Below are positions 24,347 to 32,684 of a stretch of DNA of 32,684 bases, in pieces (the stretch's first letter is position 1; each line of letters starts with the position of its first letter). The translations under genes were made by a program, and so were the position numbers. The DNA comes from UBA1368 sp964563125 (GTDB lineage: Bacteria > Bacillota > Syntrophomonadia > Syntrophomonadales > Syntrophomonadaceae), in NCBI GenBank assembly GCA_964563125.1, contig CAZLVY010000021.1, positions 1 through 32,684 on the forward strand, read 5' to 3'. The notes under the pieces are model-generated. The model ran no database searches, was not told the origin of the DNA, and worked only from the letters and a program-made list of their open reading frames with translations.

Positions 24347-26145
24347 TTAATCCTGTATCAACTCAATAAACTGCTTTTCGTCCAATATCTGAATTCCCAG
24401 CTCAATAGCCTTTTGATATTTGCTGCCTGGATCAAGACCGCTTACCACATAATCAGTCTTTTTGCTGACTGAGTTAATGATTTGTCCTCCCAGAGATTCT
24501 ATCTTTTCTCCCGCTTCCCGGCGGGTCATGCTTTCTAAGGTACCGGTTAAAACGAAAGTTTTTCCTTCTAACTTGCCATCTTTTTTCTTTATTTCGGTTT
24601 CGATCGTGTTAACTCCAAACCGTTGTAGATTCATAATCATTTCCCGGTTGCGCGGTTCAGCAAAAAAGTTTACTGCACTGTCTGCAATTTTATCTCCCAC
24701 TTCTGGGACAGACAGGAATTCTTCCGCATCAGCAGTAAAAAATGCTTGGATATTGTGGAACCTTTCCGTTAACTGCCGAGCAGTTTTAGCACCAACATGC
24801 CTTATTCCCAAGGCAGTAATAAGCCGATGCAGCGGTCTGTCTTTACTGGCTTCAATAGCTTTAAGGAGATTGTCAGCTGATTTGATACCCATGCGCTCCA
24901 ACTCAGTTAAATCATTGATAGTCAAGTTATATAAATCATCAATTTTAGTGACTAGTTGGTGCTTAAGCAATTGTTCAATGACAGCAGGTCCCATCCCGTC
25001 GATATCCATAGCCGGACGTGAGGCAAAAAATATCAGGCTCTCTTTGAGGCGGGCAGGACAGTTTATATTTTCACAACGATGAGCAACTTCACCTTCTAAT
25101 TGAACCACAGCACTGTTACAAGCCGGACAAAATGGAGGGGCAATAACTTCCCTTTCATTTCCTTTACGTTCCTGGGGCAGGGACCTGACTATCTCCGGAA
25201 TGATATCTCCTGCTTTACGTACAATTACCAGATCACCAATTCTGATATCTTTGGTTTTGATCAGGACGAAATTATGCAAACTGGCGCGGCTGACTGTTGT
25301 TCCGGCCAGAGAAACCGGTTCCAAGATGGCTGTAGGAGCAACTATTCCGGTACGGCCTACATTGATTTCTACACCTAACAGTCGCGTTTGTTTTTCCTCG
25401 GCGGGAAATTTATAGGCTACTGCCCAGCGCGGGCTTTTAGCCGTCTCTCCCAATTCCAATCTATCCCGGAAGGAATTAAGTTTAACTACTACACCATCAA
25501 TTTCGTAAGGCAGTAAATGCCTCTTATCCTGGTATTTTTGCGTATATTCATAAATTCCGTTTATATCATGGCAAAAATAATATTCGGGGTTTACCGGCAA
25601 GCCCTGGGAACTTAAAAACTCCATAGCCTGTTGCTGGGTTTCTATCAAATAGCCTTCACAGTAGATGATATCGTAGATAAAAGCAGCTAATGCTCTGCTA
25701 GCTGTAATGCTGGGGTCCATCTGGCGCAGGGATCCTGCCGCAGCATTACGGGGATTGGCAAAAGGTCTTTCACCATTTTCTTCTTTTTCTTCATTCAGTC
25801 TTAAAAATTCTTTTTTGGGCATATAAATTTCCCCGCGAACTTCCANNNNNNNNNNNNNNNNNNNNNNNNNNNNNNNNNNNNNNNNNNNNNNNNNNNNNNN
25901 NNNNNNNNNNNNNNNNNNNNNNNNNNNNNNNNNNNNNNNNNNNNNGATGCCTGTCCTCCTACTCTCTGAGTAGGAGAATCAGAACTGATATATTGAGGAT
26001 AGTCATTTTCCAGCTTCTGCAGTTGAAGCATGAGTTGGTCATATTGATTATCACTTATTAGCGGATCATCTAAAACATAATACTGGTAGCTGTGTTTTCT
26101 TATCTCCTCCAGTAATTGACTTATCCTTTGTTTCGGGCTAAGCAA
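24347..26145 (-). CDS. ligA: NAD-dependent DNA ligase, interrupted by an assembly gap
   Basis: This enzyme seals nicks in replication and repair using NAD+. Seen before the gap: the Ia-type N-terminus (HSYQYYVLDDPLISD) and QRVG. After it: the EVRGE-IYMP motif, NPRNAAAGSLRQMD, the OB fold, a four-Cys zinc finger (CPAC...CENINC), helix-hairpin-helix repeats and a C-terminal BRCT domain (about the last 75 residues). The catalytic lysine (KxDG) and the next nucleotidyltransferase motif lie in the 100-N gap at 25846-25945. By comparison with E. coli LigA about 100 residues (about 300 bases) are missing, so 100 N is a placeholder and the apparent frame shift across it is not real. The start is TTG at 26145, seven bases after GGAGG; the ATG at 26163 reads through the binding site. 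Confidence 0.93.
25846..25945. other. Assembly gap (100 N)
   Basis: Exactly 100 unknown bases lie inside ligA. The two flanks are in different frames relative to a 100-base gap, so the length is a scaffold convention and not a measurement. Confidence 0.95.
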
Positions 26146-26175
26146 TATTCTTCCTCCTTGCATTTGGAATTAGTG

Positions 26176-28266
26176 TTATTCTATTTTCTCCAAAGGAGCA
26201 ATATCCAAACGCAACATTCTGGTTCCGGCCCGTTCAAAATCAATAACTGCTACCATGTCATCTTCAATGAGACTTGTTATTAAACCCATACCAAACTTTT
26301 TATGAATTACTTTGTCTCCTTCAGACAGTACACTGTTGACTATTTGCTTAAGCTGCGGCGACACCAGCAATTCTTCCGGGATTTCATTAAGAAAACGGGA
26401 AGGGGGGTTGCTGCGCTCATAACCATACAGCAAACGCGACACAGCATTAGTCATATATAATCTTTCTCTGGCTCTGGTTATACCTACATAGCAAAGTCGC
26501 CTTTCCTCTTCCATTTCTAATAATGTTTCACTACGGTATGAAGGAAAGACACCTTCTTCTAAACCGGTCATAAATACTACCGGAAATTCAAGGCCTTTAG
26601 CCCCGTGATAGGTCATCATTAAAACTGAATTGGAATGGTCAACCTCATCAGTATCCTGAGCTAATGCGATTTGGGCCAGAAAATCTTCTAAATTATCCGC
26701 TCCGCTTTGTTCGAATTCAACTGCCAGCGATTTCAACTCATAAAGGTTTTCCACTCTGGTATCTACATCAGGCAGATTACTCTTGCGCAGTTCATTTACA
26801 TAACCACTCATTTCAATAACTATATCAAGAATATCCTGCAGCGAAGCATCCGATTCCGTCAAATCAGCAAAATACCTAATCATTCCATAAAACTCTTCCA
26901 GGGTATTACTCATTTTTTTGCTGATTCCATCAATTTTATCCGGTTCCCTCAAGGCTTCCATAATTGACAAATTATTTTCTACTGCATAGTTGATAATCTT
27001 TTCAACGGTCTTATCCCCTATACCACGCCGGGGGGTGTTTATAATGCGCTGTAAACTTAACCGGTCATTATTGTTACAGGCCAGTTTTAGATAAGCAACT
27101 ATATCCTTTATTTCTTTACGTTCATAAAATCGTCTGGCTCCTACTAAGTGATAAGGAATATATTTACGTACCAGAGCCTCTTCCAGGATTCGTGACTGGG
27201 CATGGGTACGGTAAAAAATAACGCATTCATGGTAATCTCTATTTTCACGGTCTACCAAATCGCCAATTGTATCTGCAATAAAACGTGCTTCCTGAAAACT
27301 GTCTCCCGCGCAGAAGTGAACCAGCTTTTCACCTTCCGTTGAGTCCGTATACAGTTCTTTTTCTTCACGGTTTAAATTATTCTTTATGACGGCATTGGCA
27401 GCAGCCAGGATATGCGGAGTGGAACGGTAATTCATTTCCAGTTTAATTACTTTAGCTTCGGAATAATCATTAAGATACCTTTTAATATTGTAAGGCTCCG
27501 CACCGCGCCAGCTATATATAGATTGATCAGGGTCACCTACGGCAAAGATGTTGCGATGTTTTGCAGCCAGCAGATTTGCCCACCGGTATTGGGCAAAGTT
27601 TGTATCCTGATATTCGTCTATCATTATATAATGAAAGCGGTTCTGATATTTTTGCAAAACCTCGGGAAATTCGATAAACAACTTGATGCACAATACAATT
27701 AAATCTTCAAAATCCAGGGCATTAAGCTCTTTCAAACGATGATTATACAAATTATAAACGCGCAAATTCTTTTCCCGAATATCATAGGACAATTGCAGAC
27801 TGTTAAAATATTTTTCCGGACTTTCCAGGCTGTTTTTGGCCTGTTTGAATACATGCAAGATTTGCTCTGGCTTAGTTTCAAAATCATTTTCTTCTTTTAG
27901 AATTTCCTTAATTAAGGAACTCGCTTCTGAATCATCAACAATAGTAAAATTACGGTCAAATCCCAAATTGTGAATATCCATACGCAAAATCCGGTAGCAG
28001 GCTGCGTGAAAAGTTTGGGTCCATTGGCCTGTATAATCAGGCAGCATAGCCGCAACTCTAGCTCTCATCTCCTGCGCCGCTTTATTTGTAAAAGTTATGG
28101 CCAGTATTTGGTCGTATTGGGCACCGTTTTCAATAAGATTTACTATACGGCGGGTAAGTACCCTGGTCTTACCGCTTCCTGCTCCCGCAAGAACCATACA
28201 GGGACCGTTTAAATGTGAAACTGCTTCTTTTTGGCTTTCATTCAAGTCATGAAGCATATGTGACAT
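26176..28266 (-). CDS. pcrA: UvrD-family DNA helicase PcrA
   Basis: This is a 3'-5' superfamily 1A helicase of 696 residues for repair and for clearing protein blocks. Walker A (GAGSGKT) is at 28-34, motif Ia is TFTNKAA, motif II DEYQDT is at 217-222, motif III GDPDQSIYSWRGA is at 244-256, and motif IV is YRST. Motif V is the MTYHGAKGLEFPVVF segment and motif VI is CYVGITRARERLY. The C-terminal ~50 residues (GDKVIHKKFGMGLI) are the Tudor-like domain that binds RNA polymerase in PcrA. I chose the ATG at 28266, seven bases after AAGGTGG; the upstream GTG overlaps the site. ligA follows within 30 bases, the pcrA-ligA pair common in Firmicutes. Confidence 0.95.
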   Translation of the reverse strand: MSHMLHDLNESQKEAVSHLNGPCMVLAGAGSGKTRVLTRRIVNLIENGAQYDQILAITFTNKAAQEMRARVAAMLPDYTGQWTQTFHAACYRILRMDIHNLGFDRNFTIVDDSEASSLIKEILKEENDFETKPEQILHVFKQAKNSLESPEKYFNSLQLSYDIREKNLRVYNLYNHRLKELNALDFEDLIVLCIKLFIEFPEVLQKYQNRFHYIMIDEYQDTNFAQYRWANLLAAKHRNIFAVGDPDQSIYSWRGAEPYNIKRYLNDYSEAKVIKLEMNYRSTPHILAAANAVIKNNLNREEKELYTDSTEGEKLVHFCAGDSFQEARFIADTIGDLVDRENRDYHECVIFYRTHAQSRILEEALVRKYIPYHLVGARRFYERKEIKDIVAYLKLACNNNDRLSLQRIINTPRRGIGDKTVEKIINYAVENNLSIMEALREPDKIDGISKKMSNTLEEFYGMIRYFADLTESDASLQDILDIVIEMSGYVNELRKSNLPDVDTRVENLYELKSLAVEFEQSGADNLEDFLAQIALAQDTDEVDHSNSVLMMTYHGAKGLEFPVVFMTGLEEGVFPSYRSETLLEMEEERRLCYVGITRARERLYMTNAVSRLLYGYERSNPPSRFLNEIPEELLVSPQLKQIVNSVLSEGDKVIHKKFGMGLITSLIEDDMVAVIDFERAGTRMLRLDIAPLEKIE

Positions 28267-28367
28267 AAGAAAAACCACCTTTTATGACATACCTATATCA
28301 TACCATAATGGAGTACTTCATTTCCCGTAAAATGTTTACACATTAAATACTAGGGCTTTAAAGCTCT

Positions 28368-28835
28368 TTAGTCTGATGATCCGGCCTTTTCTTCGACCAA
28401 AACCGGAGTGAGGCGAGAGACAATATAACATAGAATTAAGGCCAGAAGGATTCTTACAACCAACACAGGCAACCATTTAGCTCCTATTGCTGCAATTAAA
28501 ATGGTATCCTCCAATATTGCATGGCAGATTACCAAAAACAAATTAATCAGATAAATATCCCGGTAAGTCAGCTTTCCTTCCCTGGCACTGTTTATTATTA
28601 TTCCACTGCCATAACTTATTCCGAAAATTAATCCGGCCATTATTGGCAATCTTCCTTCCGGCGATATTCCTAAAAAACGGGTAACAGGAGTTAATACTGC
28701 TGTTAGTTTTTCCAGCCAGTTTAAATCCTGTATAATTTCAATGAAAATCATCAGGGGTATTACTATTACAGCAATCTGAAAAACCCCGGTAATGCTTCCG
28801 GTAACTGCTTCTAGTAAAATAGCTGAATAAGACAA
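28368..28835 (-). CDS. Gate (nucleoside recognition) domain membrane protein, second of a pair
   Basis: This membrane protein of 155 residues has about four hydrophobic helices. The pattern fits a gate/nucleoside-recognition half (PF07670-like): a helix ending FIEIIQDLNWLEKL, a central RLPIMAGLIFGISYGSG and a polar helix start with HAILEDT. The closest known pairs are SpmA/SpmB of spore maturation, but these proteins are shorter and I would not use that name. I chose the TTG at 28835, six bases after GGGGAG; a longer reading from 28883 would overlap the previous gene and has no site. It is 13 bases after its partner gene, so the two products probably form one complex. Confidence 0.75.
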   Translation of the reverse strand: MSYSAILLEAVTGSITGVFQIAVIVIPLMIFIEIIQDLNWLEKLTAVLTPVTRFLGISPEGRLPIMAGLIFGISYGSGIIINSAREGKLTYRDIYLINLFLVICHAILEDTILIAAIGAKWLPVLVVRILLALILCYIVSRLTPVLVEEKAGSSD

Positions 28836-28848
28836 AAACTTCTCCCCT

Positions 28849-29268
28849 TTAAAGAATAAAATTAAAAAATATTCCCACCCCAAAGGCCAAAATTAAGCGC
28901 GCCAATACCAGAGAGGTAACTTTAGCTCCAGACTTCTTGCTTACTGTAGCTTCGAGAGGAAGAGAATGAGCTAAAAGAAGAATAGCAGCGACAATAGTAA
29001 TTTCCTTGGTGTTCATATCCAAAGGCAGTATTGCGCCAATAGCGGCATATATATTTAGAAACATCCCTAACACCAACGGCAGCGATGCCTCCCCAGGTAA
29101 ACCAAGTATAAACATGACCGGTTTCATAAAATCAGCAATCCAATTCAAAATAGGTGTATATTTCAAAATAGTAACAATAATATAAACCGGTATAATAACT
29201 TTGCCTAATTCCCAGGTGATGTTTAGTCCATTTTTAAAGCCTCTTACGATTGTTGCAACAGTAAGCAA
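28849..29268 (-). CDS. Gate (nucleoside recognition) domain membrane protein, first of a pair
   Basis: This is a small membrane protein of 139 residues with about four hydrophobic helices and a gate-domain pattern: GKVIIPVYIIVTILKYTPIL, then a Pro/Gly-rich turn FILGLPGEASLPLVLGMFLN, and HSLPLEATVSKKSG before the last helix. The HSLPLE/HAILED segments of the two paired proteins are at equivalent places, which supports a heterodimer of two homologous halves. The start is TTG at 29268 after AAGGAGT (eight bases). It is divergent from the DUF1287 gene. Transport of a small solute, or a role like SpmA, is possible; neither can be shown from sequence. Confidence 0.75.
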   Translation of the reverse strand: MLTVATIVRGFKNGLNITWELGKVIIPVYIIVTILKYTPILNWIADFMKPVMFILGLPGEASLPLVLGMFLNIYAAIGAILPLDMNTKEITIVAAILLLAHSLPLEATVSKKSGAKVTSLVLARLILAFGVGIFFNFIL

Positions 29269-29371
29269 AATTAAGACTCCTTGTTATATAATGATATATA
29301 GAGTATAGCTAATACACGTATAAGTGCAATTGAAAAATTTATCAATATTAATGGAAAGCAGGGCTTTAGTT

Positions 29372-30064
29372 ATGAAAAAACCCAACATTAAAACTACCTG
29401 GTTCAAAATATTCATTTTTATAGCTCTTCTAAGCCTTGCTGCTTACACATATTTTCATGCAAATGCAATTGATATAAATCTTATTGATGGCAAATTGAAC
29501 GAGGAGCCTTCACCGGTAGAAAAAATTGCCCGGCAAGATTTGACCACACCCGATTTAATTTTATTAGGTGCGCGGCAGGAAGTAAAAAATAAGACAGTCT
29601 ATAACGCTTCTTATCATACCATAGATTATCCAGGTGGTGATGTATCTTCTGATCAAGGGGCATGTACTGATGTTGTTATCCGTGCCTTTAGAAATGCCGG
29701 TTATGACTTGCAGGAATTAATACATGAAGATATGAAGGCCAATTTTGCACTCTATCCTGCCAATTGGGGTTTGACGGCACCTGACTCCAATATAGACCAT
29801 CGTCGGGTTCCCAATCAGATGCAGTTTATGAAGCGGTTTGGCCAAGAATTGACAGTTGAAGTCGAGGGACAATTAAATGAGTGGCAATGGGGCGATGTTG
29901 TCTATTGGCGATTTAAAAATGGCGATGAACATTGTGGAATTATAAGTGATAAGACTCTAGCAAATGGTAAACCGCTGGTAATTCATAATGCCGGAATTAG
30001 CAAAGAAGAAGCTTGTTTAGAGCGCTGGGAAATTACCGGCCATTTTCGCTATCCGGTTGATTAG
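29372..30064 (+). CDS. DUF1287 (NlpC/P60-like) exported protein
   Basis: This protein of 230 residues has an N-terminal signal anchor (about 10-31, after basic residues) and an extracytoplasmic DUF1287 domain. The family resembles NlpC/P60 cysteine peptidases: the likely nucleophile Cys is in GACTDVVIRAFR (near residue 97), the His is in HCGIISD (near 191) and a polar IHNAG follows (near 210). Family proteins are thought to cut cell-wall peptides, though few have been studied. I chose the ATG at 29372, with AGGG eight bases before it; the site is weak and an ATG at 29351 is possible. Its last 32 bases overlap the 3' end of the convergent cyclic-di-GMP gene. Confidence 0.82.
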   Translation: MKKPNIKTTWFKIFIFIALLSLAAYTYFHANAIDINLIDGKLNEEPSPVEKIARQDLTTPDLILLGARQEVKNKTVYNASYHTIDYPGGDVSSDQGACTDVVIRAFRNAGYDLQELIHEDMKANFALYPANWGLTAPDSNIDHRRVPNQMQFMKRFGQELTVEVEGQLNEWQWGDVVYWRFKNGDEHCGIISDKTLANGKPLVIHNAGISKEEACLERWEITGHFRYPVD

Positions 30065-32684
30065 CGCCTATATCTAAAGTTAAAAATACTTCAACTAATT
30101 CCGGGTCAAATTGAATCCCGGCAAACTTTTTCAATTCATCCATAGCCTGCTGATGAGTCATGGCTTGCCGATAAGGACGGATACTGGTCATGGCATCATA
30201 AGCATCTGCAATTGCTAATATGCGACATTCCAATGGTATGTTTTCGCCCTGCAAGCCTAAAGGATAACCCTGTCCATTCCACCATTCATGATGCTTCAGT
30301 ATCCAATCACTGATAATAATCATTTCCGGTGCAGAAAGAGCAATACGATGTCCAATTTCACAATGCCTTTGCATTATCAGGTATTCATCCCTGGTAAGTG
30401 GACCAGCTTTGAATAATATCGCATCAGGAACTCCTACTTTGCCTATGTCATGAAATTGGGCAAAAAGCCTTAAATCATATATAGCACGCTCTCCCATACC
30501 AAGCTGCCGGGCTATTTCCCCCACCAAATCCGGCATTCTTTCCGCATGACCTTCGGTAACATAGTCACGGGCTTTTAAGGCTTTTGTCAAAGTTTGCACT
30601 ATGGCACTACGGGCACTATGATGACTATGCAGCTTTTCCCGATACATATTATTGTCAGCTTCTTTAAAAACATCAGACATAGTAATGAACAGGTTATCCC
30701 GAATTGCTGAACCTATTGACATACTGATGGGAATATCCGCGTTGAGGTTAAATTTTTCTATGGTGGTTCTGATTCTTTCAATAGCAAGTTTAATAATTTG
30801 ACTGTCAGCAGCAGGTAAAAGAACTGCGAATTCATCACCGCCTACCCGGGCAATTATATCTTGCTTACGGAAACAACTCTTAATAATATTTGCCACCTGA
30901 CGAAGGGTATTATCACCTTGAGTATGACCCAAGGTATCATTTACCAGTTTAAGACCATCAACATCAGATACGATCAATCCTACTTGCAAACAATTATTAT
31001 TTTGCATCATCAGCATCTGCTGTTCAAAATAAAGTCGGTTATAAAGACCGGTTAATGCATCATGAGTGTTCATATATATTAACTGCTCATCAGCCTTTTT
31101 ACGTTCAGATATATCCCTTCCTACCGCCTGGTACTCAACTAGCGTTTCACTTTCATCAAAAATAGCCCGGCATGTCCATTGCAGCCAAAATTCCTGACCA
31201 TCCTTAAATATTACTTTATGTTCAATTGTTTCTACCGATTTTTCAGGATTAAGCTCTTTGAGCTTTTCCTCAAACATTTCTCTGTCAGAAGCGAAGACCA
31301 TGCAATCAGGTATTTTTCCTATTATACTCTTCTCCTGCCAGTTGAAAAAACGGCAATAAGCATCATTAACAAATGTAAGCCTAAAATCCTGCAAAAATCG
31401 GCATATTAATTCTGTTTGATCCTGAACTATCGCGCGGTAACGTTTTTCGCTCATAGCCAATTCCTTCTGTGCCATTTTAGTTGCAGTGATATCTTCGGCT
31501 AAAATCATTCCGCCCTCAATTTCACCTTTTTCATTTCTGATAGGAGTACTGTTAATTTTAATAATTCTTTCAGACCCGTTTTTATGTATTATTGGTAATT
31601 CATAAGTACCTGCCTGACCTTCTTTTGTTCTCACCCCGATGTCTTTATTAACTTTATTATGGAACTCTTCCGGCACATATTCATTTACATGCTTGCCAAT
31701 CACTTCTAGTGCATTATATCCAATTACATTGACAACCTCTTTATTGACAAAGGTTATATTACCGTTTGGATTATAGGTTACAAATAATTCGTTTAAATTC
31801 TCAATTAAAGCATTAAGATATACTACTCGTTCTTGCAGTCTTTGCTCACTATCCTGCAGTGCTTTTTCGGTTCTTTTCCGTTCTGATATATCTCGAACCA
31901 GACCTCTGAAACCAATTACCTCATTATTTTCTTTAACTGGTAGAATAGTAGTTTCAACAAACATCCAGGTAGTATTATCTTTGTTGAGTACCTTCCAATC
32001 AAATGCTCTTATTGGTTCACCCGTTGCGTAAACTTGTGCAAAAGCATATTTTACCTTTTTAATATTAGCTTCATCCATTAATGTTTGAAAACTTTTACCG
32101 ATTATTTCCTCATAACTATACCCTACTACTTTATGTAGATAGCTATTAACAAAAGTAAATATGCCAAATTTATCAACTTCAAAATATCCATCTTCAATGC
32201 TCTCAATGATATTGCGATACTTTTCTTCGCTTTCCTTAAGTTCATTAATCGATTTAAGTCTTTCACTCAGGTCTCTAATTGTTTCGATAGCTCCGATTAT
32301 ATTACCCGTATCATCATATAATGGAGCAGCTCGACCTGAAACATGAATTCCATTAACACCAATTTGCGGAACAAATTGGTCGGCATATAACCTTTTTTCA
32401 CTTTGCTTTAAAATCTCATAACTAAATTGTGCAGTATCTATATTAGCTAATCCGGCAGCAAAATCTATCAGCATAGGTCTTCTTTTGCCGTAGAATACTA
32501 CGGAATACTCCCTGTTATCCCGCCCCAGTATGTTACGCGTCTTAACTCCAGTTAAAACTTCCATAGCTTTATTCCACATCTTAACCTTACCTTCCGTATC
32601 AATTACAAAGGTAGGGTCAGGAAGAAAATCCATTATATTTTCCAGTTGACTGTGGGCATTTGCTAAAGCTTCTTTGTTTTGTTC
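30033..32684 (-). CDS. PAS-GGDEF-HD-GYP cyclic-di-GMP enzyme (5' end outside window)
   Basis: This is a bifunctional signalling protein, partial at its N-terminus: the frame stays open to the window edge, with 17 residues before the first internal Met at 32633 in a linker-like helix. Counting from that Met, four PAS domains lie at about 1-125, 135-255, 272-388 and 396-512. GGDEF follows at about 520-675, with the active motif intact at 598-602 and the feedback I-site RKQD at 589-592. The HD-GYP domain runs from about 680 to 852, with HD at 728-729 and HHEWWNGQGYP ending in GYP at 789-791. Both the synthase and phosphodiesterase motifs appear complete. No membrane segment is seen in the visible part; a sensor region may lie outside. 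The PAS ligands are unknown. Confidence 0.92.
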   Translation of the reverse strand, partial: EQNKEALANAHSQLENIMDFLPDPTFVIDTEGKVKMWNKAMEVLTGVKTRNILGRDNREYSVVFYGKRRPMLIDFAAGLANIDTAQFSYEILKQSEKRLYADQFVPQIGVNGIHVSGRAAPLYDDTGNIIGAIETIRDLSERLKSINELKESEEKYRNIIESIEDGYFEVDKFGIFTFVNSYLHKVVGYSYEEIIGKSFQTLMDEANIKKVKYAFAQVYATGEPIRAFDWKVLNKDNTTWMFVETTILPVKENNEVIGFRGLVRDISERKRTEKALQDSEQRLQERVVYLNALIENLNELFVTYNPNGNITFVNKEVVNVIGYNALEVIGKHVNEYVPEEFHNKVNKDIGVRTKEGQAGTYELPIIHKNGSERIIKINSTPIRNEKGEIEGGMILAEDITATKMAQKELAMSEKRYRAIVQDQTELICRFLQDFRLTFVNDAYCRFFNWQEKSIIGKIPDCMVFASDREMFEEKLKELNPEKSVETIEHKVIFKDGQEFWLQWTCRAIFDESETLVEYQAVGRDISERKKADEQLIYMNTHDALTGLYNRLYFEQQMLMMQNNNCLQVGLIVSDVDGLKLVNDTLGHTQGDNTLRQVANIIKSCFRKQDIIARVGGDEFAVLLPAADSQIIKLAIERIRTTIEKFNLNADIPISMSIGSAIRDNLFITMSDVFKEADNNMYREKLHSHHSARSAIVQTLTKALKARDYVTEGHAERMPDLVGEIARQLGMGERAIYDLRLFAQFHDIGKVGVPDAILFKAGPLTRDEYLIMQRHCEIGHRIALSAPEMIIISDWILKHHEWWNGQGYPLGLQGENIPLECRILAIADAYDAMTSIRPYRQAMTHQQAMDELKKFAGIQFDPELVEVFLTLDIGANQPDSENGR

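Noticed and set aside
24462..25082. Plus-strand open frame of 206 codons
   Set aside because: It lies wholly opposite conserved ligA sequence, is rich in Ser, Arg and Leu as antisense frames are, and has no ribosome binding site or family resemblance.
25801..26163. Frameshifted or pseudogene ligA
   Set aside because: The frame change falls exactly on a 100-N gap of conventional length. Both flanks encode normal LigA segments in their own frames, so there is no evidence of damage.
1..32684. tRNA, rRNA, CRISPR array, insertion sequence or prophage
   Set aside because: I looked for cloverleaf-type arms, regular repeat-spacer runs, transposase or integrase motifs and flanking repeats, and found none.

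Overview
The window looks like chromosome from a low-GC Firmicute. The gene content points to a fatty-acid-oxidising, syntrophic type such as the Syntrophomonadaceae. This is inferred from gene content and not from a marker gene: two long acyl-CoA dehydrogenases, a butyryl/4-hydroxybutyrate-type CoA-transferase, an acetate-family transporter, GatCAB transamidase, PcrA and NAD-dependent LigA. Ribosome binding sites are strong (AGGAGG type), and many starts are TTG or GTG. I saw no tRNA, rRNA, CRISPR array, insertion sequence or phage gene.

Layout. 1-3.75 kb: a metallo-beta-lactamase-fold hydrolase (-), an unrecognised protein (+), a protein with a possible CoA-transferase/LUD-like fold and a C-terminal cysteine cluster (+), and a MerR-type coiled-coil regulator (-). 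3.75-10.95 kb is the catabolic block: two paralogous acyl-CoA dehydrogenases (-), each with its own terminator, a CoA-transferase (-), and a divergently transcribed acetate/succinate-family transporter (+). 10.95-14.9 kb: a secreted glucosaminidase with a copper-amine-oxidase-type stalk domain (-), a hybrid histidine kinase whose ATP-binding domain looks broken (+), and a DegV-family lipid-binding protein with its own near-consensus promoter (+).

14.9-23.5 kb (all -) reads as one long operon in the order gatC, gatA, gatB, a homocitrate/Re-citrate synthase-like gene, aconitase-like large and small subunits, icd and metF. The middle four genes together would convert acetyl-CoA and oxaloacetate to 2-oxoglutarate. 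They sit directly behind the glutamine-dependent transamidase, which suggests a glutamate-supply unit.

23.5-32.7 kb: a DUF554 membrane protein, pcrA-ligA (ligA is interrupted by a 100-N assembly gap that removes its catalytic lysine region), a pair of small gate-domain membrane proteins, a DUF1287 lipid-anchored or secreted protein (+), and a large PAS/GGDEF/HD-GYP cyclic-di-GMP enzyme (-) that runs off the right edge and overlaps the DUF1287 gene tail to tail.

The best leads are the citrate-to-2-oxoglutarate cluster, the degenerate hybrid kinase, the palindrome over the promoter of the second acyl-CoA dehydrogenase, the two unrecognised genes at 1.3-3.25 kb, and an orphan terminator with a large inverted repeat near 3.95 kb.
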